DNA of 36,735 nt. Source: a bacterium. Lineage in GTDB: Bacteria; Bdellovibrionota_C; UBA2361; SZUA-149; JAQTWB01. How positions within the stretch are numbered: the first letter of the stretch is position 1; each line of letters begins with the position of its first letter. Of the stretch, positions 7,489 through 14,272 are shown piece after piece. The stretch is from positions 1 through 36,735 of the forward strand of contig JAQTWB010000026.1 in NCBI GenBank assembly GCA_028689495.1, in the 5' to 3' direction. A program made the translations under genes and the position numbers. Below the pieces are notes generated by a model. That model saw nothing but the letters and a program-made list of their open reading frames with translations. It searched no databases and was not told where the DNA came from.

Positions 7489-8525
7489 CCTCGCCCCGTT
7501 CCGGAGACATGTCTTCATATGTCATCGGCACTATTGTGTCGTTTGTGTTCCATATTGTTTTTTTTGCGGCAGCACTGCATCACATGGCCAATTCGGCTGC
7601 GAATTTCACTGATGTTTCACAGGTGTTTACAGTTACCCTTGAAGGCGGGTCCAAGCTCGGTGGGATGGTTCAGTTGCCAAAACCGGGAGCAGCTGCACAA
7701 AAACTGCAAAATCAGGCGCCTCCCGAGAAGACTGCCGAGACTGGCAAGTCGAAGCAGGAAACAGTAAAGGAGCAGACAAAAACTCCGGCAAAACCTGTTG
7801 ATACCGTTAAATCTGAGCAGGGCGGCAAACAACTCAAGCCTGAAGATATTGAAACAACCACGGCAATTGATGAAGCAAAAGTAAAGGCCGAAGCCGAGGC
7901 AAAGAAACTGGCTGAAAAGAAGGAAGCGGAGAAAAAAATCGCCGAGAAAAAGTTGGCCGAGAAAAAAAAGCAGGATGAGGCGAAAAAGAAAGCCGAGGCT
8001 GACAAAAAGCTAAAGGCAGACGAGGCTAAAAAAGCCGCAGAAAAGAAGGCTGCGGAAAAGAAAAAGGCCGACGAGTTGGCTAAAAAGAAGGCAGCTGAAG
8101 CCGAGAAGGCTGCCAAGGCCAAGCGTTTTGAAGATGCCATTGCCCGTTCAAAGCAACGCTATGAAGGTGAGTCTTATGATGCCGGAGGTGTAGGCTACGG
8201 GGCCGCGGTAAATACAGGCGGACAGGGCACCGGTGGCGGAACTTTGGCTAGTTATGAATTCGTTGCTTATCGAAATCAGCTTGAGGCTCATATCAAGGAA
8301 GGCTGGCGCTGGTTGTCCGGTACCAACAAACTTCGAGCTCAGGTGTTGATTAGTATTCGCACTGATGGCGTTATCAGCAACGCTGAAATTGTTGGCAGTT
8401 CCGGAGTTGCGCAGTTTGATGATTCCGTGCTTCGTGCGGTAATGAAAGCATCACCTGTACCTCCTGCTCCGGCGGATCTTTATAACACTTTTAGAGAGGT
8501 GCGAATTACATTTGATTCGAACTAG
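7485..8525 (+). CDS. tolA: TolA/TonB-like energy-transducing protein
   Basis: Periplasm-spanning protein that links the TolQ-TolR motor to the outer membrane. The 346-residue sequence has one N-terminal membrane helix ('YVIGTIVSFVFHIVFFAAAL', about 10-32). A Pro/Lys-rich segment follows, then a long Lys/Ala/Glu coiled coil (about 125-225, repeats of the 'AEKKKADE' type) typical of TolA. The C-terminal domain (about 255-346) resembles TonB: 'YRNQLEAHIKEGWRW', 'VLISIRTDGVISNAEIVGSSG', 'FDDSVLRAVMKASPVPPAP'. It starts inside the tolR stop. No tolB or pal gene follows; the next gene is on the other strand. Confidence 0.88.
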   Translation: MTSPRSGDMSSYVIGTIVSFVFHIVFFAAALHHMANSAANFTDVSQVFTVTLEGGSKLGGMVQLPKPGAAAQKLQNQAPPEKTAETGKSKQETVKEQTKTPAKPVDTVKSEQGGKQLKPEDIETTTAIDEAKVKAEAEAKKLAEKKEAEKKIAEKKLAEKKKQDEAKKKAEADKKLKADEAKKAAEKKAAEKKKADELAKKKAAEAEKAAKAKRFEDAIARSKQRYEGESYDAGGVGYGAAVNTGGQGTGGGTLASYEFVAYRNQLEAHIKEGWRWLSGTNKLRAQVLISIRTDGVISNAEIVGSSGVAQFDDSVLRAVMKASPVPPAPADLYNTFREVRITFDSN

Positions 8526-8638
8526 CCTGGATGTTGTACGTAAACCCATAAGCATGAATCAATGTGAGGTTGAGAAGTCTGAGACAAGGGGTGGGTACGG
8601 TTCTACTGGTTGGTTAGCTAGTTATCGTATTGTCAGTG
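8523..8638 (+). repeat. Intergenic repeat, copy A (after tolA)
   Basis: Starting at the tolA stop codon, about 115 bp align with 28827-28946. The best part is CTACT-N2-TTGGTTAGCTAGT followed by ATTGTCAGT (8603-8637 against 28912-28946). Further matching blocks are TAGCCTG, ACGTAA-N-CCC, AGGTTG, GTCTGAG and TGGGTA in the same order. The two copies have diverged but are clearly related. Confidence 0.75.
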
Positions 8639-8645
8639 GCGGCGG

Positions 8646-8664
8646 TCCCCGGTCAGGCCGGGGA
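8646..8664. terminator. GC-rich hairpin between tolA and the convergent gene
   Basis: TCCCCGG (8646-8652) and CCGGGGA (8658-8664) pair perfectly around a 5-nt loop. It sits between the ends of two convergent genes (tolA, plus; unknown secreted protein, minus). There is no T-tract, so action as a bidirectional terminator is inference. Confidence 0.4.
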
Positions 8665-8701
8665 TGACGAAGATAGCACTCACGTGCAGTTTCCGGGATG
8701 A

Positions 8702-9346
8702 TTATCTCCGGCAGTTGCTGCACTCCAGATCGAATTTAAGTCGTGCTACCGAATTTACCGTTTCATCGACAGTTGATCGATAAATGGCACTTTCTTTTCT
8801 GCCCAGTTCGCTGGGACCTTCAATCTTTTTTCGGCGAATGCGATTACCCGGAAGTTTTACGTATACTTCGATTCCACCTGCCGCGACTTCTCCAGCATTA
8901 ATTACTTCAAGTTCGACTTCACCGAGGGCGAGTTCTTTGTCTATTTTTTTCCAGATACCCCGTGGTTGCCCTTTAACTCGGAGGCGGGTCATTTTGGTTG
9001 ATGGTGGAGCATCTGATTCTGTCTCTTCAGTAATCGGGTCGTCAGTTTCAGCTGGGTCATTGTTGACGACCCCATTTTCTGAATTCTCGTCAGGGGTCTC
9101 GCTGCTTTCGCCCGGAGTGCCTACTACTTTGTATAACAGTGAACCGCTTTTTGTTTTGCGGATAACAAATTCAGCCGCCGGGTCTCCGGTATTTTGCCCA
9201 TAACTGTTACTTGGCACATATGATTCAAAAGGGTCAGTCGGAGCCCCGGCAGCGTCCCTCGACGCCGAATTTATCTGCAGCGGTGTTATGACCGATGTTG
9301 CCAGCAGACAGGACGCTATAATTGCAGAAAATAAGCCGTTAACCAT
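8702..9346 (-). CDS. Secreted protein of unknown function with acidic linker and C-terminal CxxC
   Basis: I do not recognise this 214-residue protein. It begins with a likely signal peptide ('MVNGLFSAIIASCLLATSVI', cleavage around residues 27-32). A short domain ('AAEFVIRKTKSGSLLYKVVG') follows, then an acidic, Pro/Thr-rich linker (about 80-118). The C-terminal domain of about 95 residues looks beta-rich ('ALGEVELEVINAGEVAAGGI', 'EVYVKLPGNR') and resembles the beta-sandwich modules of the CARDB or conserved-repeat kind. It ends 'ECSNCRR', so a C-x2-C pair closes the protein, possibly for metal, heme-free redox or disulfide use. ATG 9346 has GGGAG about 7 nt upstream. Envelope location is inferred from the signal peptide. 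Confidence 0.7.
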   Translation of the reverse strand: MVNGLFSAIIASCLLATSVITPLQINSASRDAAGAPTDPFESYVPSNSYGQNTGDPAAEFVIRKTKSGSLLYKVVGTPGESSETPDENSENGVVNNDPAETDDPITEETESDAPPSTKMTRLRVKGQPRGIWKKIDKELALGEVELEVINAGEVAAGGIEVYVKLPGNRIRRKKIEGPSELGRKESAIYRSTVDETVNSVARLKFDLECSNCRR

Positions 9347-9475
9347 GAAGATCTCCCGTTCCGTATCTCAACCTGTGAGCACACACGCGCTCAGGAGTCT
9401 TAACGGCAAAAAGCTGAGTCGACTTAAGGGAGAAAGAGGGATTTATGCGAACTGCATAAAAAGAGATAAATTGAG

Positions 9476-9559
9476 TGCCGGAGGCGAGAATCGAACTCGC
9501 ACAGAGTTGCCCCTACTGGATTTTGAGTCCAGCGCGTCTACCAGTTCCACCACTCCGGC
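9476..9559 (-). tRNA. tRNA-Leu (anticodon CAA)
   Basis: An 84-nt class II tRNA: GCCGGAG pairs with CTCCGGC. The anticodon stem CTGGA/TCCAG holds the loop CTCAAAA with CAA at 9523-9525 (plus coordinates). There is a long variable arm and the T loop reads GTTCGATTC. No CCA is encoded after the discriminator A (CTCAA follows). It stands alone between the secreted-protein gene and ccoS. Confidence 0.95.
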
Positions 9560-9664
9560 AGGAGTCGGTTTTGAAGTGGGCAGAGGATAGCCAATCATTA
9601 TCATCATGGCAATGTTTGAGGCCGATTATGTCGGACAGCATGATTTCGCCAGCATATCTGTCGG

Positions 9665-9868
9665 TTAACCTTTGTTGTTCTCTGTTTCACTTGCGTTGTC
9701 GGTTGGAGATGGCTGTTTGCGGCGTAGTGGTTTATCGTCAATCAGCATTCGTCGGGCCGGAGTTTCAAGGTCGTCGAACTGTCCACTTTTTGCCGCCCAG
9801 ATGTAGGCAATAACGGCGAGTAGGGCGAGACCGAGAGCGGCGGGGAGCAGAGCAAACACTATATCCAT
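9665..9868 (-). CDS. ccoS: Cytochrome cbb3 oxidase assembly protein CcoS
   Basis: A 67-residue single-helix membrane protein needed for maturation of cbb3-type cytochrome c oxidase. It shows the family pattern: an N-terminal helix ('DIVFALLPAALGLALLAVIAYIW'), then 'AAKSGQFDDLETPARRMLIDD', the CcoS hallmark, and a short polar tail. The start is ATG 9868, 4 bp after the ccoI stop; the longer open frame to 10081 lies inside ccoI and is not real. Its place directly after ccoI matches the usual ccoGHIS order, although ccoG and the oxidase subunits are not in this window. Confidence 0.92.
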   Translation of the reverse strand: MDIVFALLPAALGLALLAVIAYIWAAKSGQFDDLETPARRMLIDDKPLRRKQPSPTDNASETENNKG

Positions 9869-9872
9869 TTTA

Positions 9873-12479
9873 TTACCTTGTTGTTTGGGTTCGGCTTGCT
9901 GTTGTTTGTGATGTCGCGGGCAATGGTTTTCTGAAACCGGGCAGGAGCAGCGAGAGACTGACAACAGTAACGGAGCTGAGCGGCATAAGGATTGCGGCGA
10001 ATAGAGGGCTGACAAAACCCGCGACAGCGGCACTGCCGCCAATGATGTTGTAGAAGAGCGAGAACCTGAGGATAGTGTCAATGTTTCTCATCGTTTTCTG
10101 GCAGCCGCGCGAGGCTTCGGCAATCGCCAACGGTCCACTGCCGTTGATGAATATATCGGCAATTCTCAGACAGATTTCTGCCCCTCCGTGAACACCGATA
10201 CCGACAAAGGCGGATTTTAGAGCGGCGGCGTCATTTACACCATCACCAACCATGGCACCTTCTGCGAGCGTTTTTCTTTGTTCGACGAAATTGGTTTTAT
10301 CTTCGGGTGATTGTCCGGACAAAGCGTGATCTGCCGGGATGCTGAGTTCTGTGGCCACGCGGAGCACTGCTCCTTTGTTGTCGCCGGAGACAATGAAAGT
10401 TTTGACGTCGTTTTTGCGGAAGTAGTCGATGAGCGCTGGCGATTCAGGATGCAGGTTGTCTTTTAAGGCAAAAGCGTTTTTTAGCTCTCCTTCTTTGGCA
10501 AAGGCGACAATAGAATTTCCAGCCTGGGCCTGATTATTCAGCCAGGCGATATCCGAGGGCGAGAGTCTTACCTGATTGTCTTCGAGCCAGGCAAGAGAAC
10601 CGAGAATGTAATCGCTGCCATCAGCGGCTCTGCCGTGCAAACCTTTACCTGCGACAGAATGCCATGGTGTCTGTTCATTGCTACCTGGTGGGGGAACATT
10701 CCTGGCGCGAAACATCTCTCCGCCCACAGAGTCTCCGAGGTTTGATAGAAGCCAGGTTCTGATGCCAGATGCTAGCGGATGAGATGAGGATGAAGTAATT
10801 GCCAGCAGTGGTGTCAGTTCAGAACGATTCTCATTGTTAAAGATCCCGGCGTTCATGCTGGCGACAACTTCAGGGCGGCCATTTGTCAAGGTCCCCGTTT
10901 TGTCGAAGTATATTTCGCGGATTCGGCTAAGCTTTTCAATGACATCGGTGCCGGTGAAAAATATACCGTTTGCTGCAGCCCGGCGACTGGCGACACTCAG
11001 TGCGACTGGAGCAGCGAGTCCTATCGCACAGGGGCAGGTGATAACCAGGAGTGCAAGAGTATTGCCAAAGGCTTCATCCAGGCCACCAAACCAGAGCCAG
11101 AAGACGAAGGTGAAGAGAGCAAGCCCGAGGACGATAAAAACAAAGCGGGCGCTCAGACGATCTGTTACTTCAATGATCGAAGCCTTTCCCGATGAGTTGT
11201 GTTCTACGCTGCTGAGCAGTCGGCCAATACGTGTTTCACCGCCACTGTGATGGACTTCGACGACGATTTCTGAGCCAACATTTTTGGTTCCGGCAAAGAC
11301 CGTATCACCGGTGATCGCTTCAATCGGAATGGATTCACCGGTCAACGTTGCCGTGTTGATGCTTGTCGATCCTTTGATGATAACTCCGTCGACCGGGATG
11401 CGCTGTGAAGAGCCGACGATAACTTTCATGCCTTTTTTCAGTGTGCCGATAAATACCTGCCGACGATTGTCACCGCTATTTTCGTCGTCGGTAACTATTG
11501 CGTCAAGTGGTGTGATGCTGTTCATCAGCTCAGCTGAGGTAACCGCCCGATCTACGCTGCGTCGCTGAAACCAGCGACCGGAGAGCAGGAGGAATATCAG
11601 CATACAGATCGAGTCATAATAAATATGACCGCTGCCCTTAATTACGTTCACGGTGCTTAGGATAAAGCCAAAAATAATGCCAATTGAAAGTGGCAGGTCG
11701 ATATGGATTCGCCTGTAGCGAAGTCCGGCCAGTGCGGCGCGATAAAACGGGCGAGCGGAATATAGTATAGCCGGAAGAGTTATCAGTAGGCTGATAAAAT
11801 TAAAAAAAACCTCGTAGCGATGCTCGATGCCGCTGAACATGCCCTCATACAGGGAAATTGCGATCATCATGGTGTTTCCGGCACAGGCAGCAGCGACGCC
11901 GATCTGGAGCAGGGCTTTTCGTTGCTCTCCTGTTCTCAGGTTACGCGATTCGGCCTGTGCAACCGGGTGTGGTGTGTAGCCGAAGCGGTCGAGTTGCGCG
12001 GCAATTGTTGAGAGTGGGAGCACTTCCGGCTGATGGGTCAGGACAACTGATGATGTGGTGAAGTTAGCCCGGCAGGAAGTTAAACCGGGAAGGATATCCG
12101 GGAGGCGCTCAATCAGCCAGATACATGCAGTGCAGTGCATGCCTTCGAGATAAAATTCATATCTTGCTGTTCCGTCGTTATTGTTTTTTGTGCCATACTG
12201 TGCGGCGAACTCAGGGTCGTCGAAATGCAAGAATGACTGACTGGAAACAACAGCCTGACGTTTTTCTTCATCGGGGACCGAGTTCCTGATGTCATAAAAT
12301 TCACAAAGGCCGAGATTGTTGATAGTGCTGTAGACAAATTCACAGCCGCTGCAACAAAAGGAAAGTTCGTCTGCGTTTTCCCCCCTGCCTGGTGGCACCG
12401 GTAGCCCGCAATGACGGCAGAGGCACTCTGGTGATGCGGCGCCATTTGTGTTGGCTGAAGTTGCTTCTGCCTGGGACAT
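9873..12479 (-). CDS. ccoI: Copper-translocating P-type ATPase CcoI/FixI
   Basis: Exports copper across the inner membrane for assembly of cbb3 oxidase. The 868-residue protein has an N-terminal Cys-rich metal-binding domain (C-x2-C at about 21-24, 'FCCSGC' at 41-46). An HMA domain with 'GMHCTAC' (Cys 116 and 119) follows, then membrane helices and the transport motif CPC at 482-484. The phosphorylated Asp lies in 'DKTGTLT' (526), the 'SHPLA' motif near 567 and the hinge 'GDGVND' at 745-750. The extra N-terminal Cys domain separates this subgroup from ordinary CopA pumps, and the ccoS neighbour supports CcoI. Start ATG 12479; the ribosome site is weak. Confidence 0.95.
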   Translation of the reverse strand: MSQAEATSANTNGAASPECLCRHCGLPVPPGRGENADELSFCCSGCEFVYSTINNLGLCEFYDIRNSVPDEEKRQAVVSSQSFLHFDDPEFAAQYGTKNNNDGTARYEFYLEGMHCTACIWLIERLPDILPGLTSCRANFTTSSVVLTHQPEVLPLSTIAAQLDRFGYTPHPVAQAESRNLRTGEQRKALLQIGVAAACAGNTMMIAISLYEGMFSGIEHRYEVFFNFISLLITLPAILYSARPFYRAALAGLRYRRIHIDLPLSIGIIFGFILSTVNVIKGSGHIYYDSICMLIFLLLSGRWFQRRSVDRAVTSAELMNSITPLDAIVTDDENSGDNRRQVFIGTLKKGMKVIVGSSQRIPVDGVIIKGSTSINTATLTGESIPIEAITGDTVFAGTKNVGSEIVVEVHHSGGETRIGRLLSSVEHNSSGKASIIEVTDRLSARFVFIVLGLALFTFVFWLWFGGLDEAFGNTLALLVITCPCAIGLAAPVALSVASRRAAANGIFFTGTDVIEKLSRIREIYFDKTGTLTNGRPEVVASMNAGIFNNENRSELTPLLAITSSSSHPLASGIRTWLLSNLGDSVGGEMFRARNVPPPGSNEQTPWHSVAGKGLHGRAADGSDYILGSLAWLEDNQVRLSPSDIAWLNNQAQAGNSIVAFAKEGELKNAFALKDNLHPESPALIDYFRKNDVKTFIVSGDNKGAVLRVATELSIPADHALSGQSPEDKTNFVEQRKTLAEGAMVGDGVNDAAALKSAFVGIGVHGGAEICLRIADIFINGSGPLAIAEASRGCQKTMRNIDTILRFSLFYNIIGGSAAVAGFVSPLFAAILMPLSSVTVVSLSLLLPGFRKPLPATSQTTASRTQTTR

Positions 12480-12509
12480 GAATGATATACCGATTAATTA
12501 GTTGCCAGG

Positions 12510-12560
12510 TTCTTTAGAGTTCTGTGTTTTTTAGAGTTCCGTGTTCTTTTGGCCTTTGTG
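12510..12560. repeat. Three imperfect 17-bp tandem repeats upstream of ccoI
   Basis: Units at 12510-12526, 12527-12543 and 12544-12560 follow TTCTTTAGAGTTCTGTG, with the third more diverged. They lie in the 182-bp divergent region between ccoI and the TauE-like gene. The sequence is unrelated to the 17-bp triplet upstream of secG. Confidence 0.55.
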
Positions 12561-12561
12561 A

Positions 12562-12575
12562 AATTGATGTCAATT
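12562..12575. promoter_or_regulatory. Short palindrome in the ccoI divergent promoter region
   Basis: AATTGATGTCAATT has 6-bp perfect arms around TG. It contains a TTGAT half-site as in FNR/CRP-type boxes, but the second half does not fit the standard spacing. Oxygen-linked control would suit cbb3 assembly genes; this is a weak inference. Confidence 0.25.
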
Positions 12576-12661
12576 AGCAGGGTTTATCCGAATTGGCAGG
12601 CCCGGTCGAGCCATAACTGGAATATTTGTCTGTCAATGGGTGTTGAGGGAGTGACTAAAAA

Positions 12662-13456
12662 ATGATTATGCCGGACTTTCAATTTGATAATTCAGCAGGG
12701 ATTGCGGCGATGGTGTTGGCGGTATTCATTGCCAGTCTGACAGGTAGTCCCCACTGCGCTGGAATGTGCGGGGGATTTGTTGCTTTTATTTCCGGTCGGA
12801 GTGAAATTCCCGGCAGAGCCGGGAGTCGACCAATGGCGCATTTCTCCTATCACATTGGGCGAATGCTTTCTTATGTAATACTTGGGGTAATTGCCGGATT
12901 GCTCGGCAAGGCACTTGATAATGTGGCTCTGCTGGCAGGATTGCAGAGGGCGAGTGCGCTGATTGCCGGCGTGTTGATGATTTCTTGGGGGATAGGGGGG
13001 CTTTTTCTGCGGCATCGATTTTCGGCTTCGGGTCCGAACTTCCTGCTGAAGAAGCTTGCGGCTCTATACCATCGTCTGATGAAGGCCGGTAACACTGGCG
13101 AATCAACATCCAGGGCCAATTGGACTTTGCGGGCTTTTTCCATTGGCGGCCTCTCTGGTCTCATGCCTTGTGGTTTTCTGCATATTTTCACACTTGCAGC
13201 GGCGACTACGGCTTCGCCGCTAAAAGGCGCGATGGTCATGTTGGCATTCTGGCTGGGAACAGTGCCAATGCTTGGTCTTGTCGGGGCCGGGTCTGAGTTT
13301 TTTGTGAAAAAGCTTGGTCGTTTTGTTCCGGTAGCGACATCTGTGATGCTGGTGCTTGCCGGTTTTGCTGCATTGAACATGCACGGTTGGGGAGGAACTG
13401 GAGTTCCGCCAAAGAGTGGGATGAAAGGAGGCAGCTGCCCCTACCACAGCAGTTGA
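12662..13456 (+). CDS. TauE/SafE-type membrane protein (UreH-like transmembrane domain)
   Basis: A 264-residue polytopic membrane protein with about six helices. It carries 'LTGSPHCAGMCGGFVAFIS', the conserved first-helix motif of the subgroup usually annotated as sulfite exporter TauE/SafE, and a second conserved block, 'GLSGLMPCGFLHIFTLAAA', with Pro-Cys-Gly. The two Cys-containing helices recall the DsbD/CcdA superfamily. Members of this subgroup are commonly linked with ccoI/ccoS, so a part in copper or thiol chemistry during cbb3 oxidase assembly is more likely than sulfite export. It is transcribed away from ccoI. Start ATG 12662, with GAGGGA about 11 nt upstream; ATG 12668 is possible. 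Confidence 0.85.
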   Translation: MIMPDFQFDNSAGIAAMVLAVFIASLTGSPHCAGMCGGFVAFISGRSEIPGRAGSRPMAHFSYHIGRMLSYVILGVIAGLLGKALDNVALLAGLQRASALIAGVLMISWGIGGLFLRHRFSASGPNFLLKKLAALYHRLMKAGNTGESTSRANWTLRAFSIGGLSGLMPCGFLHIFTLAAATTASPLKGAMVMLAFWLGTVPMLGLVGAGSEFFVKKLGRFVPVATSVMLVLAGFAALNMHGWGGTGVPPKSGMKGGSCPYHSS

Positions 13457-13525
13457 AAGGTGCATGCAAGTCCTGTTTGGCCCTGCTGTGGTAAGAGAAA
13501 GAAAAAGGTGCGAAGAAAATAAAAT

Positions 13526-13539
13526 GTAGGGGCGCCTCG
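13526..13539. repeat. Short dispersed element, copy 2
   Basis: An exact second copy of GTAGGGGCGCCTCG (first at 1358-1371), about 70 bp after the stop of the TauE-like gene. Here the right half of the hairpin seen in copy 1 is missing. Confidence 0.4.
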
Positions 13540-13547
13540 AGAACTGT

Positions 13548-13587
13548 AGAATTCGCCCGAGAAAGGCAGAATTCACCCGAGACCGGG
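13548..13587. repeat. Two 20-bp direct repeats
   Basis: Units 13548-13567 and 13568-13587 share AGAATTC-R-CCCGAGA and then diverge. They sit between convergent genes and run into the hairpin at 13582-13604. The function is unknown. Confidence 0.55.
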
Positions 13588-13604
13588 GTTTCTGAGACCC
13601 GGGT
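13582..13604. terminator. Hairpin between convergent TauE-like and dksA-like genes
   Basis: ACCGGGGTTTC (13582-13592) can pair with GAGACCCGGGT (13594-13604) with one mismatch and one G.T pair. The position between two converging genes suggests a bidirectional terminator; the T-tract is poor. The loop is only one base as drawn, so the top pairs probably open. Confidence 0.4.
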
Positions 13605-13613
13605 ATTCCTAGG

Positions 13614-14048
13614 CTAGTCCTCCGTTGCTCCTTCAGTCCAGGAGAATTCACTCTTGGCGTCTGAATCACCGCCGACAGAAGCGTATCTTTTTTGGGTTCT
13701 TTCGCGAATTTCCGCACCTTCAAGACTGTATTTGGTCCAAGGCAGGGCGAGGAGTCGTTTTTCCTCGATATCTTCTCCGGTTTCTTCGCAAATACCGTAT
13801 GTGCCTTCCTGAATGCGCTCCAGGGCGGCGCTGACCTCAGTTAGCCGTTTTTCCAGCATTTGCTGTTTGGCATACGATTGGCTTCTTTCTTCAAGAGCCT
13901 GCGACATATCACCTTCATCGCCACTGATCGAAGTAGCGAGAGATTTTTTCGAGTCGTGAATGATATCCAGGCACTCCTGTTGAATACGGCGGAGTTCCAC
14001 TTCACATTCTTCGATTAGTTTACTGCGAGATTTCTTTCGTGTAGTCAT
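13614..14048 (-). CDS. DksA/TraR-family regulator lacking the four-Cys zinc finger
   Basis: DksA-type proteins bind RNA polymerase through its secondary channel and act with ppGpp. This 144-residue protein has the family layout: an N-terminal helix, a coiled coil (about 10-80) whose tip carries acidic residues ('GDEGDMSQALEE', 43-54), and a C-terminal 'GTYGICEETGEDI' globular part. The zinc-finger positions that are C-x2-C-x17-C-x2-C in classical DksA read C87, T90, S108, G111, so only one Cys remains. That pattern resembles zinc-independent DksA2 of Pseudomonas aeruginosa. It is divergent from a zinc-type ABC importer, 224 bp away, which suits a zinc-sparing role. Direct proof of regulation is absent. 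Confidence 0.88.
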   Translation of the reverse strand: MTTRKKSRSKLIEECEVELRRIQQECLDIIHDSKKSLATSISGDEGDMSQALEERSQSYAKQQMLEKRLTEVSAALERIQEGTYGICEETGEDIEEKRLLALPWTKYSLEGAEIRERTQKRYASVGGDSDAKSEFSWTEGATED

Positions 14049-14272
14049 GACTGCCTTTAAACTGAAAACAGTGTTAGAAAAAAAACCGTTTACTGGTGGG
14101 CGCGGAGTATTGCACCGATTGTTTTTCGTCGCAATTACTTTTTTGGCCTGGATTCGATAATCATCAGGTTCCGGTATGTCGTTTGCTGATAAATCCGCAG
14201 CTTGCCAGCGCGAGCCAATTGGAGCCGTTTTATCAACCTTGATTATTCACCCTAGTTTTAGAGAGAGACCTC

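Noticed and set aside
7712..8140. Minus-strand 142-residue Phe/Ser/Ala-rich open frame
   Set aside because: It is the complement of the Lys/Ala/Glu coiled coil of tolA, which routinely gives long open antisense frames.
9690..10081. Extended N terminus for ccoS up to 10081
   Set aside because: The extra 71 codons lie inside ccoI in another frame; the CcoS family starts at the ATG at 9868.
14151..14162. GATTCGATAATC as a zinc-regulator operator in the dksA-znuA region
   Set aside because: The palindrome is short and imperfect and does not match known Zur boxes.
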